The notes: generated by a model not told the origin, from the letters alone. A stretch of 64,000 nucleotides of DNA from CAVUXJ01 sp963814975 (GCA_963814975.1 CAWFFB010000017.1:58269-122268), one strand, 5' to 3'. Positions 37,151 through 46,997 are shown, counted from the first letter of the stretch. Numbers and translations: made by a program.

Positions 37151-38092
37151 ATGGCGGACGATCAGAAGCCTCCGGAGCCAGCCGTACCACCGACGCCGCC
37201 GCTTGCCGCAGCCGACAAGCCTGCCAGCAGCACGCCGGTCGAACCGCTGAAGAGCGAGGTATCGCGCGCCGCGGCGCCGGGCGCGGGCGCCTCAGCGGCC
37301 CCGGAAGCGAAGCCGGAGGACGCGGCAGCGCCGGACCCTGTCAATCCGGCGGCAGCACAGACCCCTCCAACACCCGGTCAGCCCAGTTCGGCGGCCGAGC
37401 GACCGCCCGCGGCGGCAGCTGCGACGCCCCGGCCTGCCGCTGCTGCGAAGCCTGCCGCGGCCCCGGCGAAGCCGGCGACCCCGGCCGCCGCCAAACCGGC
37501 GGCGGAGCATCCGCCGAAAGCGGCCGCGCCGACCGGTCCTCCCGATCCGCCGCCGCCTGCGGACAAGACGCCGCCGGCCTTCATCGCGAAGCTTCAGGCG
37601 GCGTTTCCCGGAGCAGTGACCCAGATCAGCTACTGGGTCGGCGACTGGACGATCATCGTGGCGGCGGCTCAGATCGTCGACCTCGCGCGTCACCTGCGCG
37701 AGGATGCGGACGCCGCTTTCGATCTGTGCTCCGACGTGACGGCCAGCGACTGGCCGTCACGGGCCGAGCGCTTCGATGTGATCTACTGCCTGTACTCGAC
37801 GCGCTACCGCCATCGCGTGCGCGTGAAAGCCCGGGTCGCGGAGCACCAGCCGATCGCGTCGGTGACCCCGGTGTGGCCCGGGGCGAACTGGCTCGAGCGC
37901 GAAGTGTTCGACATGTTCGGCGTGAATTTCACGGGACATCCCGACCGACGGCGGATCCTGATGCCGGAAGACTGGCAGGGACATCCGCAGCGCAAGGACT
38001 ACCCGCTCGAAGGTCCCGGCGAACTGCTGATGGAGAATCCGCTCGACTGGCTGAAGCTCAGGCAAGCGAGGGACGAAGCGGACATAGAGTAA
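37151..38092 (+). CDS. nuoC: NADH-quinone oxidoreductase subunit C with long Ala/Pro-rich N-terminal extension
   Basis: Peripheral-arm subunit of complex I. The NuoC domain occupies about residues 145-313: WTIIVAAAQIVDLARHL, RFDVIYCLYSTRYRHRVRVK, WPGANWLEREVFDMFGV and HPQRKDYPLEGPGEL. The first 140 residues are low-complexity Ala/Pro/Lys, rich in PAAAAKPAA-type units, absent from ordinary NuoC. The domain is a separate protein, not fused to NuoD. Confidence 0.93.
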   Translation: MADDQKPPEPAVPPTPPLAAADKPASSTPVEPLKSEVSRAAAPGAGASAAPEAKPEDAAAPDPVNPAAAQTPPTPGQPSSAAERPPAAAAATPRPAAAAKPAAAPAKPATPAAAKPAAEHPPKAAAPTGPPDPPPPADKTPPAFIAKLQAAFPGAVTQISYWVGDWTIIVAAAQIVDLARHLREDADAAFDLCSDVTASDWPSRAERFDVIYCLYSTRYRHRVRVKARVAEHQPIASVTPVWPGANWLEREVFDMFGVNFTGHPDRRRILMPEDWQGHPQRKDYPLEGPGELLMENPLDWLKLRQARDEADIE

Positions 38093-38094
38093 CG

Positions 38095-38179
38095 TTCGAC
38101 GTTCGACGTTCGACGTTCGACGTCCGTTCGAACGCAGAACGCAGAACGCAGAACGCAGAACGCAGAACGCAGAACGTAG
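38095..38179. repeat. Heptamer arrays upstream of nuoD
   Basis: Four to five ACGTTCG units, then about six GAACGCA units, meeting at a CGTTCGAACG palindrome. The nuoD Shine-Dalgarno (GAGGAG) follows directly. Confidence 0.8.
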
Positions 38180-38187
38180 AGGAGTTC

Positions 38188-39318
38188 ATGCAGACCCCGG
38201 CGGTGCATCACGGCGCGATGTTCGACACCAACGAGCTCGTGCTCAACATGGGCCCGCAGCATCCCAGCACACACGGCGTGCTCCGCGTGGTGCTGCGGCT
38301 CGACGGGGAGAAGGTCGTCGACGCCGATGTGGTCATTGGGTATCTGCACCGGGGCATCGAGAAGCTCAGCGAAAACCGCAACTGGACCCAGATCATCCTG
38401 CTCACCGACCGCATGGACTACGTCGCGGCGGCGACGAGCAATGTCGGGTACTGCGAAACCGTCGAGAAGCTGATGTCGCTCGAGGTCCCTCGTCGCGCGC
38501 GCTACGTCCGGACGATCCTGTGCGAGCTTCAGCGCATCGCGAGCCACTGCCTGTGGCTCGGTACGCATGCCATGGACATCGGCGCGATGACGGTGTTCCT
38601 CTATGCGTTTCGCGAGCGCGAGCTGATCCTCGATCTGTTCGAGGAGTTCTGCGGCGCGCGGCTCACCTACAACTCGATGCGCATCGGCGGGCTGCCGCTC
38701 GACATCCCTCCGTCATGGGACAAGAAGGTCCTCGAGTTCTGCAAGATCATGGACCAGAAGATCCTCGAGTACGAGGAACTGTTGACGCACAACCGCATCT
38801 GGGTCGAGCGCACCAAGGGGATCGGCGTGATTGGAGGGCCGGAGGCGGTCGCCGTCGGCTTGAGCGGCCCGGCGCTTCGCGGGTCCGGCGTGCCGCGCGA
38901 TGTCCGCAAGGACGAGCCGTACTCGGCGTATGACGAATTGGAATTCGACGTGCCAATCGGGACGGCGGGTGATACGTACGACCGGTACCTGGTCCGTATC
39001 GAGGAGTTCCGCCAGTCGCTGCGGATCATCCGCCAGGCGACCGAGGGTCTGCCCGAGGGACCAATCGTCGGCAAGGTGCCGCGGCTGATCAAGCCGCCGG
39101 CGGGCGAAACGTATCATGCCATCGAGTCGCCGAAGGGGGAGCTGGGCTACTTCATCGTCAGCGACGGCAAATCGACCAATCCGTATCGCTTTCGCGTCCG
39201 GCCGCCGTCGTTCTGCAACCTCCAGGCGCTGCCGCGGCTGGTGCGTGGGCACCTGGTCGCGGACGTCGTCGCGTTGATTGGCTCGATTGACATCGTGCTC
39301 GGAGAGGTCGACCGGTGA
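38188..39318 (+). CDS. nuoD: NADH-quinone oxidoreductase subunit D
   Basis: 49-kDa quinone-site subunit. Contains NMGPQHPSTHGVLRVVLRLD, LHRGIEKLSENRNW, DRMDYVAAATSN and C-terminal RVRPPSFCNLQALP with SIDIVLGEVDR. 376 aa, slightly shorter than usual but complete. AGAGGAG lies just before the ATG. Confidence 0.95.
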   Translation: MQTPAVHHGAMFDTNELVLNMGPQHPSTHGVLRVVLRLDGEKVVDADVVIGYLHRGIEKLSENRNWTQIILLTDRMDYVAAATSNVGYCETVEKLMSLEVPRRARYVRTILCELQRIASHCLWLGTHAMDIGAMTVFLYAFRERELILDLFEEFCGARLTYNSMRIGGLPLDIPPSWDKKVLEFCKIMDQKILEYEELLTHNRIWVERTKGIGVIGGPEAVAVGLSGPALRGSGVPRDVRKDEPYSAYDELEFDVPIGTAGDTYDRYLVRIEEFRQSLRIIRQATEGLPEGPIVGKVPRLIKPPAGETYHAIESPKGELGYFIVSDGKSTNPYRFRVRPPSFCNLQALPRLVRGHLVADVVALIGSIDIVLGEVDR

Positions 39319-39330
39319 CAATCGATGATT

Positions 39331-39467
39331 GTCGTTCTTCGTTCGACGTGCTCCGTTCGACGTTCGAGAACGTAGAACACAGAACGACGAACGTAGCACG
39401 CAGAACGCAGCACGCACGTAGCACGCAGCACGTAGCACGCAGAACGTAGCACGCAGAACGTAGAACG
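39331..39467. repeat. Heptamer arrays running up to the nuoH start codon
   Basis: GTTCGAC-type units and then about 14 units of ACG(C/T)AG(A/C), which extend to the base before ATG. The first half and the start of the second form an inverted repeat (GTTCGACGTTC with GAACGTAGAAC). No Shine-Dalgarno sequence is visible. Confidence 0.8.
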
Positions 39468-40490
39468 ATGATTGATTCCTTCGTGATTCCGCTGCTGAAG
39501 ATCGCGATCGTGCTCAACGCGACGCTGGTCGCCGTCACCTACATGGTGCTCCTCGAGCGCAAGGTGATCGCTTGGGCCCAGTCGCGGCTCGGGCCGATGC
39601 GGGTCGGGCCCTCCGGCATCCTGCAGCCGGTGGCGGACGCCATCAAACTGATGATCAAGGAAGACATCACGCCGACACGTGCCGACAAGTGGGTGTTCAC
39701 GGCCGCGCCGATCATCGCAATGGTGCCGGCGCTGATCATCTACGCCGTCATCCCGTTTGGCCCGGCGGTGAATCTGTTCGGCCGGCAGGTGACGCTGTCC
39801 ATCACCGACATCAATATCGGCTTGCTCTACGTCGTCTCGGTGGCGTCGGTCGGCGTGTACGGCATCATCCTCGCCGGCTACTCGTCGAACAGCAAGTACC
39901 CCTTGCTCGCGAGCCTCCGGGCGTCGGCGCAGCTGATCAGCTACGAAGTCGCGGTGACGCTCACGCTCGTCAGCGTGATCATGATGGCCGGCTCGCTCAG
40001 CATGGTGTCAATCGTCAGGGCGCAGGAGAGCCAGCACCTGTGGTTTGCCTTCGCGCAGCCGCTCGCGTTCGTGATTTTCTTCATCGGCGGGCTGGCGGAG
40101 ACCAACCGGGCGCCCTTCGACATGCCCGAGGCCGAGCAGGAGCTGACTGGCGGCTTCCACACCGAGTACAGCGGCATGCGCTTCGCGCTGTTCTTTCTCG
40201 CGGAATACGCGAACATGATCGTCGTCTCGTCGGTCGCCACCACGCTGTTCCTGGGCGGCTGGCTGCGGCCCTTCCCGAACGTGGCGGCGCTTGGTTTTCT
40301 CGACATCATCCCGAGCTGGACCTGGTTTCTCGTCAAGTCGTTCGTCTTCCTGTATGTCTTCATCTGGGTGCGGGCCACCCTGCCGCGCTATCGGTACGAC
40401 CAGCTGATGGCGATCGGATGGAAGCTGCTGATTCCGCTGGCGATTGCGAACCTGGTGGTCACCGGGATCGTCAAGGTGATGTTGCTGTAA
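39468..40490 (+). CDS. nuoH: NADH-quinone oxidoreductase subunit H
   Basis: Membrane subunit forming the quinone chamber with B and D. Eight helices, with LLERKVIAWAQSRLGPMRV, ETNRAPFDMPEAEQELTGGF and RATLPRYRYDQLMAIGWK. 340 aa. Followed with no gap by nuoJ; the nuoI that normally lies between them is absent. Confidence 0.95.
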   Translation: MIDSFVIPLLKIAIVLNATLVAVTYMVLLERKVIAWAQSRLGPMRVGPSGILQPVADAIKLMIKEDITPTRADKWVFTAAPIIAMVPALIIYAVIPFGPAVNLFGRQVTLSITDINIGLLYVVSVASVGVYGIILAGYSSNSKYPLLASLRASAQLISYEVAVTLTLVSVIMMAGSLSMVSIVRAQESQHLWFAFAQPLAFVIFFIGGLAETNRAPFDMPEAEQELTGGFHTEYSGMRFALFFLAEYANMIVVSSVATTLFLGGWLRPFPNVAALGFLDIIPSWTWFLVKSFVFLYVFIWVRATLPRYRYDQLMAIGWKLLIPLAIANLVVTGIVKVMLL

Positions 40491-41002
40491 TGGGCGAGGC
40501 GATCGCGTTCTACACGATCTCGGCGTTCGTGCTCCTGTTCGCCGTGCTCGTGGTCATTACCAAGGACACGGTGCACAGCGTGCTGTTCCTGGTGGTCGAT
40601 TTTCTCTTCGTCGCGGCGCTGTACGTGCTGCTCGGCGCGGAGTTTCTCGCGGCCATTCAGGTGCTGGTCTACGCCGGCGGTATCGTCGTGCTGTACCTGT
40701 TCGTGGTCATGCTGGTGAACCTGAAGCGGCCGCCGGAAGCCTACGAGGATCCGCAGCGGCGGACGAAGCTCGGGTACGCGCTGTCGGCCGCCGTGCTGGT
40801 GGAGCTCGGCGCGATCGTCGGGTACGGATACGTCACGCCGTCCGCGAGCAGGCCGGCCCCGGCTGCGCTGCCCGTGTCCGGCAACACCGAGCAGGTCGGT
40901 TGGCTCCTGTACACGAGTTATCTGATTCCGTTCGAGATCGCGTCGATACTCCTGCTGGTGGCGATGATCGGTGCGATTGTGCTGGCGAAACGCGAGCTAT
41001 GA
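40490..41002 (+). CDS. nuoJ: NADH-quinone oxidoreductase subunit J
   Basis: Membrane subunit, 170 aa, about five helices. Contains VHSVLFLVVDFLFVAALYVLLG and AAIQVLVYAGGIVVLYLFVVML, the conserved pi-bulge helix region. Its ATG overlaps the nuoH TAA by one base. Confidence 0.92.
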   Translation: MGEAIAFYTISAFVLLFAVLVVITKDTVHSVLFLVVDFLFVAALYVLLGAEFLAAIQVLVYAGGIVVLYLFVVMLVNLKRPPEAYEDPQRRTKLGYALSAAVLVELGAIVGYGYVTPSASRPAPAALPVSGNTEQVGWLLYTSYLIPFEIASILLLVAMIGAIVLAKREL

Positions 41003-41135
41003 GATTGCAGATTGCAGATGGCGGATCGGAGATTGAAATGCTGGCGCCGAGCTGTGCCGGCTATCAATCTGCAACTGCGTCAGCGACCCAGACTGCAAGT
41101 CCATCGGCCATCTGCCCTCAGCCATCAGCAATGTC
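41003..41135. repeat. Heptamer arrays between nuoJ and nuoK
   Basis: GATTGCA/GATGGCG units on the left and CCATCTG/CCATCAG units on the right, again in inverted orientation, ending at the nuoK ATG. Confidence 0.7.
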
Positions 41136-41438
41136 ATGATCACTCCAGCTCACTACATGATTCTCTCGGCGGCCCTCTTCATGATCGGCGTGGTCGGCGT
41201 GATGGTGCGGCGCAACATCATCGTCATCTTCATGTCGATCGAGCTGATCCTGAACGCCGTCAATATCAATCTGGTGGCATTCTCGAGCCAGCTGCAGCAC
41301 GTGGTCGGGCAGGTGTTCGCGGTCTTCGTGATCGCGGTGGCGGCGGCCGAAGCCGCCGTCGGTCTGGGCATCATCCTGGCCTTCTATCGAAACAAGGAAA
41401 CCGTCAACATCGACGAGATGAATCTGATGCGCTGGTAG
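41136..41438 (+). CDS. nuoK: NADH-quinone oxidoreductase subunit K
   Basis: 100-residue three-helix antiporter-like (MrpC-type) subunit. Proton-path Glu residues are in IFMSIELILNAVNINLVAF and VAAAEAAVGLGIILAFYRN. Full length. Confidence 0.95.
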   Translation: MITPAHYMILSAALFMIGVVGVMVRRNIIVIFMSIELILNAVNINLVAFSSQLQHVVGQVFAVFVIAVAAAEAAVGLGIILAFYRNKETVNIDEMNLMRW

Positions 41439-41439
41439 A

Positions 41440-41567
41440 CCGGGTCGCTCGCCAGGTCGGCGGTGGCCAGCTCGTCGATGGCCGAAATCGTCAATCGCCG
41501 ATCGCAGATCGTAGATGACCGATCATCGTAGACCGCAGGGCGTAGATTGCAGATCGCAGACTTGTAG
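41440..41567. repeat. Heptamer array between nuoK and nuoL
   Basis: CGCAGAT/CGTAGAT-type units fill the second half of the spacer (about 41495-41567) up to the nuoL ATG; the first half is less regular. Confidence 0.65.
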
Positions 41568-43853
41568 ATGAAGTACATCTGGCTCATTCCACTCTTGCCT
41601 GGCCTCGGCGCGGCCCTCAACGGCCTCGTCGGCATCCGGGCGTTTTCGCGCCGGACCTCCGGGTTGGTGGCGTGCACGACGATGGTCGCCGCGCTCGGGC
41701 TGTCGGTCCTGGCCTTCTGGCAACTGCTTGGCTTGCCGGCGGATGCTCGGGAGTACTCGGTCACGATCGCCGACTGGATCCCGCCGATTCCGCTGCAGAT
41801 GCACGATGGCGGTATCGGCCGTCTCCAGGTGCCGTGGGGCTTCCGCCTCGATCCGCTGGCCGCGATGATGCTGCTCGTCGTCACGGGCATCGGCACGCTG
41901 ATTCACGTGTACTCGACCGCCTACATGGCGGACGAGCCGCGTGCCGGCGTGGCGCGGTTTTTCAGTTATCTGAACCTGTTCTGCTTCTTCATGCTGATGC
42001 TGGTTCTGGGCAGCAACTTCCTGGTGATGTTCGTCGGCTGGGAAGGCGTGGGACTCTGCTCGTACCTGCTGATCGGCTATTGGTACGAGAAGAAGAGCGC
42101 GGCGGACGCGGGGAAGAAGGCCTTCATCACCAATCGCATCGGAGACTGGGGATTCATTCTCGGCGTCTTTCTCATTTTCTACACCTTCGGAACCTTCGAT
42201 TTTCGCGCAGTCCAGGACGCCGCCGCCCGGCTGCCGGTCGAGTCCGGGCATTTCGGCGTCCTGTCGGCCATCTGTCTGCTGCTGTTCGTCGGCGCGACCG
42301 GAAAGAGCGCGCAGATCCCGCTGTTCGTCTGGCTCCCGGACGCGATGGAAGGGCCGACGCCGGTGTCCGCCCTGATCCATGCGGCGACGATGGTCACGGC
42401 AGGCGTGTACATGGTGGGCCGCAACGCGGTGCTCTTTTCACATGCGCCGATGGTCATGGAGATCATCGCCATCGTCGGCGTGCTGACGGCGCTGATGGCT
42501 GCCTCGATCGGTCTGGTGCAGTACGACATCAAGCGGGTCCTGGCGTACTCGACGGTGTCGCAGCTCGGCTACATGTTTGCGGCGATGGGCGTCGGCGCGT
42601 TTGCGGCCGGGGCGTTCCACCTGATGACGCACGCGTTCTTCAAGGCCCTGCTGTTCCTCGGGAGTGGTTCGGTGATCCACGCGATGGGAGGGGAACAGGA
42701 CATGCGGCGGATGGGGGGCTTGAAGAAGTACCTGCCCGTGACCTTTCTCACGATGATGGTCGGCACGCTGGCGATCGCCGGGATCCCGCCGCTGGCCGGG
42801 TTCTTCAGCAAGGACGAGATCCTGTTTCGGGCCTTCCTGAGCAACAAGGCCGTCTGGGTCCTCGGCGTCGTCACCGCGTTGATGACGGCGTTCTACATGT
42901 TCCGCCTGATGTCGATGACGTTTTTCGGCGGATACCGCGGGCCCGCCTGGGAGCCGGTCCGCGCGGCGCCGGCGGCGGTGGACGTGGCCGGGGGTCACGG
43001 GGTCGCCCATCCAGCGGATCCGCATGCTCACGGGCAGGCCCACGAAGGAGAGCATGAGGTGTCGCACGGTCCGGCCGAGCCTCATGATTCCCACGGTGGG
43101 CACGGCGGCGGCCACGGGCTCTGGCACGGCCCTCACGAGTCGCCGACGCCGATGACGTTCCCGCTGATGGCCCTGGCCGTCGGGGCGATCGTCGCGGGGT
43201 TCTTCGGGATTCCGGCGGCTCTCGGGGGCGGGAACGCCATCGAGCATTTCCTCGAGCCGAGCTTCACGCCGTCGGCGGTTCATGCCGGAGCAGAAGGGAC
43301 GCCTCCGCCTGCCGGCGCCATCGAGCAGCCGGCCGCGGGCGGACTGCCGGCGGAGGCCGAGGCGGAGCACGAGGCACCGCATGCCTCGCGCGGCCTCGAG
43401 CTCGGGCTGATGGGGTTCTCGGTCCTGATTGCGGTGGTCGGGATTGCGCTCGCCTGGAAGTTCTACGTCACCAACCCCGAGATCTCGGAGAGTCTGGCGG
43501 AGCGATGGGCGGGCGCGCACCGCGTGCTGTCGAACAAGTACTACGTCGATGAGCTGTATAACGCCACGGCCATTGCGGGAACCATGGCCGCGGGCGGGAG
43601 CCTGTGGAGCCTCGACCGCCGTGTCGTCGATGGCGCCGTAAACGGGACGGGATGGATCACGATCATCGGGTCGTGGATCTCGGGCCTGGCCGATCGGCAC
43701 GTCGTCGACGGCGCGGTCAATCTCGTCGGATGGACGGCGCAGGAGGCGAGCTACTGGTTCAGGCGGCTCCAGACCGGCCTCGTTCAGAACTATGCGCTCC
43801 TGATGCTGTTTGGCATCTTCGCGTTCGTCAGCATCTACTTGATTGCCCGATAG
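41568..43853 (+). CDS. nuoL: NADH-quinone oxidoreductase subunit L with His-rich insertion
   Basis: Large antiporter-like proton-pumping subunit, 761 aa, with the lateral helix at the C-terminus. Core motifs are GWEGVGLCSYLLIGYWY, TGKSAQIPLFVWLPDAMEGP, ALIHAATMVTAGVY and HAFFKALLFLGSGSVIHAM. A loop at about 42990-43141 holds roughly 50 residues very rich in His/Gly (repeated HG, HE, GGH). It is absent from typical NuoL and lies between the core and the last helices. Confidence 0.95.
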   Translation: MKYIWLIPLLPGLGAALNGLVGIRAFSRRTSGLVACTTMVAALGLSVLAFWQLLGLPADAREYSVTIADWIPPIPLQMHDGGIGRLQVPWGFRLDPLAAMMLLVVTGIGTLIHVYSTAYMADEPRAGVARFFSYLNLFCFFMLMLVLGSNFLVMFVGWEGVGLCSYLLIGYWYEKKSAADAGKKAFITNRIGDWGFILGVFLIFYTFGTFDFRAVQDAAARLPVESGHFGVLSAICLLLFVGATGKSAQIPLFVWLPDAMEGPTPVSALIHAATMVTAGVYMVGRNAVLFSHAPMVMEIIAIVGVLTALMAASIGLVQYDIKRVLAYSTVSQLGYMFAAMGVGAFAAGAFHLMTHAFFKALLFLGSGSVIHAMGGEQDMRRMGGLKKYLPVTFLTMMVGTLAIAGIPPLAGFFSKDEILFRAFLSNKAVWVLGVVTALMTAFYMFRLMSMTFFGGYRGPAWEPVRAAPAAVDVAGGHGVAHPADPHAHGQAHEGEHEVSHGPAEPHDSHGGHGGGHGLWHGPHESPTPMTFPLMALAVGAIVAGFFGIPAALGGGNAIEHFLEPSFTPSAVHAGAEGTPPPAGAIEQPAAGGLPAEAEAEHEAPHASRGLELGLMGFSVLIAVVGIALAWKFYVTNPEISESLAERWAGAHRVLSNKYYVDELYNATAIAGTMAAGGSLWSLDRRVVDGAVNGTGWITIIGSWISGLADRHVVDGAVNLVGWTAQEASYWFRRLQTGLVQNYALLMLFGIFAFVSIYLIAR

Positions 43854-43855
43854 AT

Positions 43856-45511
43856 ATGAATCACTACCTCTCGATCATCCTCTTCACACCGCTCGCCGGC
43901 GCGCTGCTCCTGCTCTTCGTGAGCAAGCAGAACGAGGACGCCATCCGCTGGATCGCGAATATCGTTGCGCTGATCGGGTTCGCCATCTCGATTCCGCTGT
44001 GGTTCTGGTACAACCCGCAGAGCCCGGACTTCCAGTTCGTCGAGCGGGCGCAGTGGATTCCATCGATCGGCGCGGAGTACTTCCTGGGCGTCGACGGCTT
44101 CAGCACCCTGCTGATCCTGCTGACGACCATGATGGGATCCATCGCGATCCTGTCGTCATGGTCGGCGATCACCGAGCGCGTCAAGGAGTTCTACATCTTC
44201 CTGCTGGTGCTGCAGACCGGCATGCTGGGCGCTTTCATGGCGCTCGACTTCCTGCTGTTCTTCCTGTTCTGGGAAGTGATGCTGGTGCCGATGTACTTCC
44301 TGATCGGCATCTGGGGCAGCGCGAACCGCCTGTATTCGGCGATCAAGTTCTTCCTCTACACGCTGGTCGGCAGCGTGGTGATGCTGCTCGGCATCCTCGC
44401 GATCTATTTCTACAACTACAACGTCACCGGCGTGTACACGTTCGACGTGACGACCTACCAGGCGCTGAACCTGCCGTTCAATCTGCAGTGGTGGGTCTTC
44501 CTGGCGTTCTTTCTGGGCTTCGCGATCAAGGTCCCGATGTTTCCGTTCCACACCTGGCTGCCCGATGCGCACACCGACGCGCCGACTGCCGGGTCGGTGA
44601 TCCTGGCCGCCGTGCTCCTGAAGATGGGCACCTACGGGTTCATCCGGTTCAGCCTGCCCATCCTGCCGGATGCCACCCGCGCGTTCGTGCCGATGATGGT
44701 CGCCCTGTCGATCATCGGGATCGTCTACGGCGCGCTCGTCGCGCTGGCGCAGACGAGACTGGAAGCGGCTCGTCGCGTACTCGTCGGTGAGCCACATGGG
44801 GCTGGTGATGCTCGGGCATGTTCGCGCTGAATCCGGTGGGGATCACCGGCAGCATCTTTCAGCAGCTCAATCACGGCATCTCGACCGGCGCGCTCTTCCT
44901 CCTCGTCGGCGTCGTCTACGAGCGGAGGCACACGCGCGAGATCTCCGAATACGGCGGGCTGTCGAAGGTCATGCCGGTGTATGCCGCGGTCTTTCTCGTG
45001 ATGACCATGTCGTCGATCGGCTTGCCGACGCTGAACGGATTCATCGGCGAGTTCCTGATTCTTCAAGGCGTCTTCGTGGCCAACAAGCTGTGGGCGGCGT
45101 TCGCCGCCAGCGGCATCGTGCTCGGCGCCGCCTACATGCTGTACCTGTATCAACGGACGATGTTCGGCAAAGTGGAGAACCCGAAGAATGAAACGCTGAT
45201 GCGACCTGAACGGACGGGAGTTCGCCACCTTCGCCCCGCTGATCGTGCTCGCGATTTGGATGGGCCTGTATCCGAAGCCGTTTCTGGATCGGCTGAACAC
45301 CTCGGTCGCGCGGGTCATCGCGCGGGTGAACTCCCAGTACAACCAGGCGATGGCCGAGTGCGGGCGGTCGCCTGCCGCGGCCCTGGCCGGCGGGTCGGAC
45401 GCGGCGCAGGGCCTGGTGGCCGCCAACAGCGCGGCGCCGTTCCTCGCGTCGCTGCCGTGCGGGCCGGACGGGAAGCCGCTCGCGGCGCCCTCACCTGGAG
45501 TGCCCCGCTAA
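43856..45511 (+). CDS. nuoM: NADH-quinone oxidoreductase subunit M (frameshifted)
   Basis: Antiporter-like membrane subunit, about 550 residues. It starts MNHYLSIILFTPLAGALLLLF; FWEVMLVPMYFLIGIWG and KVPMFPFHTWLPDAHTDAPT are in the first frame. Frame slips near 44765 and 44815 interrupt the AYSSVSHMGLVMLG helix, and another near 45205 precedes FATFAPLIVLAIWMGLYPKPFL. The C-terminus carries about 60 extra Ala-rich residues. The stop overlaps the nuoN start. Confidence 0.9.
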
Positions 45512-46980
45512 TGCCCCCGGGCATCGTCCTCAGCGACTTCTACTACATCCTGCCGGAGATCGTGCTCACGGCGGGCGCGCTGATCGTCCTGATCGCCGAC
45601 GTGCTGCTGCCGCGCGGCAGCCGGCTGCTCGTCTGGGTCACGATGGCGGCGCTGGCGGCGACCTTTGTGTCGCTGGTCCCCTTCCGCGACACGCACGTCA
45701 CGGTTTCGAACGGCCTCATCGCCGTCGACCAGTTCGCGCTCTATTTCAAGGTGGTGTTCCTGGTCGCCGCGAGCATGACCGTGCTGATGTCGGTGCGCTA
45801 CCTCGAGGCGGAGGGGGCCAGCCCCGGCGAGTACTATTTCCTGATCCTCTGCTCGACGCTCGGCATGATGATCATGGCGGGCGGCATCGATCTGATCACC
45901 AGCTTCATCGGACTCGAGACCATGGCCGTGTCGTTCTACATCCTGGTCGGCTTCATCAAGCCCAACCAGCGTTCGAACGAGGCGGCGGTGAAATACTTCC
46001 TGCTCGGGGCGTTCTCGCTCGGCATTCTGCTGTACGGCATGTCGCTGCTGTACGGGCTGTCGGGTACGACGAACCTGCGCGTCATGGCGACGGTGTTCGC
46101 GGGCCAGCCGCGTGATCCCCTGCTCGTTCTTGCCGTCATCCTGGTGGTTGCCGGCATGGGGTTCAAGATTGCCGCCGTGCCGTTCCACATGTGGGCACCC
46201 GACGTGTACGAGGGGGCGCCGACACCGGTGACGGCGTTCTTGTCGGTCGGGTCCAAGGCGGCGGCGTTCGCGATGCTGCTGCGGATCTTCCGCGAGGGCG
46301 TGCCGTCGATGAGCGCCGACTGGCGGCTGCTGTTCGAGGCGCTGGCGATCGTCACCATGACGGTCGGCAATCTGGCCGCGCTGACCCAGTCGAATCTCAA
46401 GCGCATGCTCGCGTATTCCTCGATCGCGCACGCCGGCTACCTGCTGATGGGCGTCGTCGCCGGGACGACGCGGGGAGTCTCGGCGATGCTCATCTATCTT
46501 TTCATCTACTCGTTCATGCAGCTTGGCGCGTTCGCCGTCATCGTGATGATGCGCCGCGCCGATGTCGCCGGAGACGAGTTGAAGGACTTCAGCGGCCTGC
46601 ATTTCCGTCACCCGTTCGCCGCGTTCGCGATGCTGTTGTTCATGCTCTCGCTCGGGGGGATTCCGCCGACCGCCGGCTTCATGGGCAAGTTATGGCTGTT
46701 CGGCGCCGCGATCGATGCGGGCTACTTCTGGCTGGCGTTCATCGGCGTGTTGAACACCGCCGTCTCGCTCTACTACTACATCCGGGTCGTGGTCTTCATG
46801 TATCTGAGGAAGGAAACCACGGGCTCGGAGCCGGTGGCCCGTCCGGCGCTTGCCTTCACCCTGGCACTCGCCGTTGCCGGGACGATTCTGTTCGGCGTGT
46901 ATCCACGCCTGCTGTTCGAGGTCGCCGAGGTCTCGGCGCGCACGCTCGGCGCCGCCGCGACCGTGGCGTTCATCCGCTGA
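45511..46980 (+). CDS. nuoN: NADH-quinone oxidoreductase subunit N
   Basis: Third antiporter-like subunit, 489 aa. FYYILPEIVLTAGALIVL, GLETMAVSFYILVGF, KIAAVPFHMWAPDVYEGAPT and MLAYSSIAHAGYLLMG are intact. One-base TAATG overlap with nuoM. Ends the nuo operon. Confidence 0.95.
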   Translation: MPPGIVLSDFYYILPEIVLTAGALIVLIADVLLPRGSRLLVWVTMAALAATFVSLVPFRDTHVTVSNGLIAVDQFALYFKVVFLVAASMTVLMSVRYLEAEGASPGEYYFLILCSTLGMMIMAGGIDLITSFIGLETMAVSFYILVGFIKPNQRSNEAAVKYFLLGAFSLGILLYGMSLLYGLSGTTNLRVMATVFAGQPRDPLLVLAVILVVAGMGFKIAAVPFHMWAPDVYEGAPTPVTAFLSVGSKAAAFAMLLRIFREGVPSMSADWRLLFEALAIVTMTVGNLAALTQSNLKRMLAYSSIAHAGYLLMGVVAGTTRGVSAMLIYLFIYSFMQLGAFAVIVMMRRADVAGDELKDFSGLHFRHPFAAFAMLLFMLSLGGIPPTAGFMGKLWLFGAAIDAGYFWLAFIGVLNTAVSLYYYIRVVVFMYLRKETTGSEPVARPALAFTLALAVAGTILFGVYPRLLFEVAEVSARTLGAAATVAFIR

Positions 46981-46997
46981 GGCCGCCGCTGCAGAAG

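Noticed and set aside
38095..41567. CRISPR arrays in the nuo spacers
   Set aside because: Units are 7 bp without separate spacers and no cas genes are present. They are short tandem repeats.
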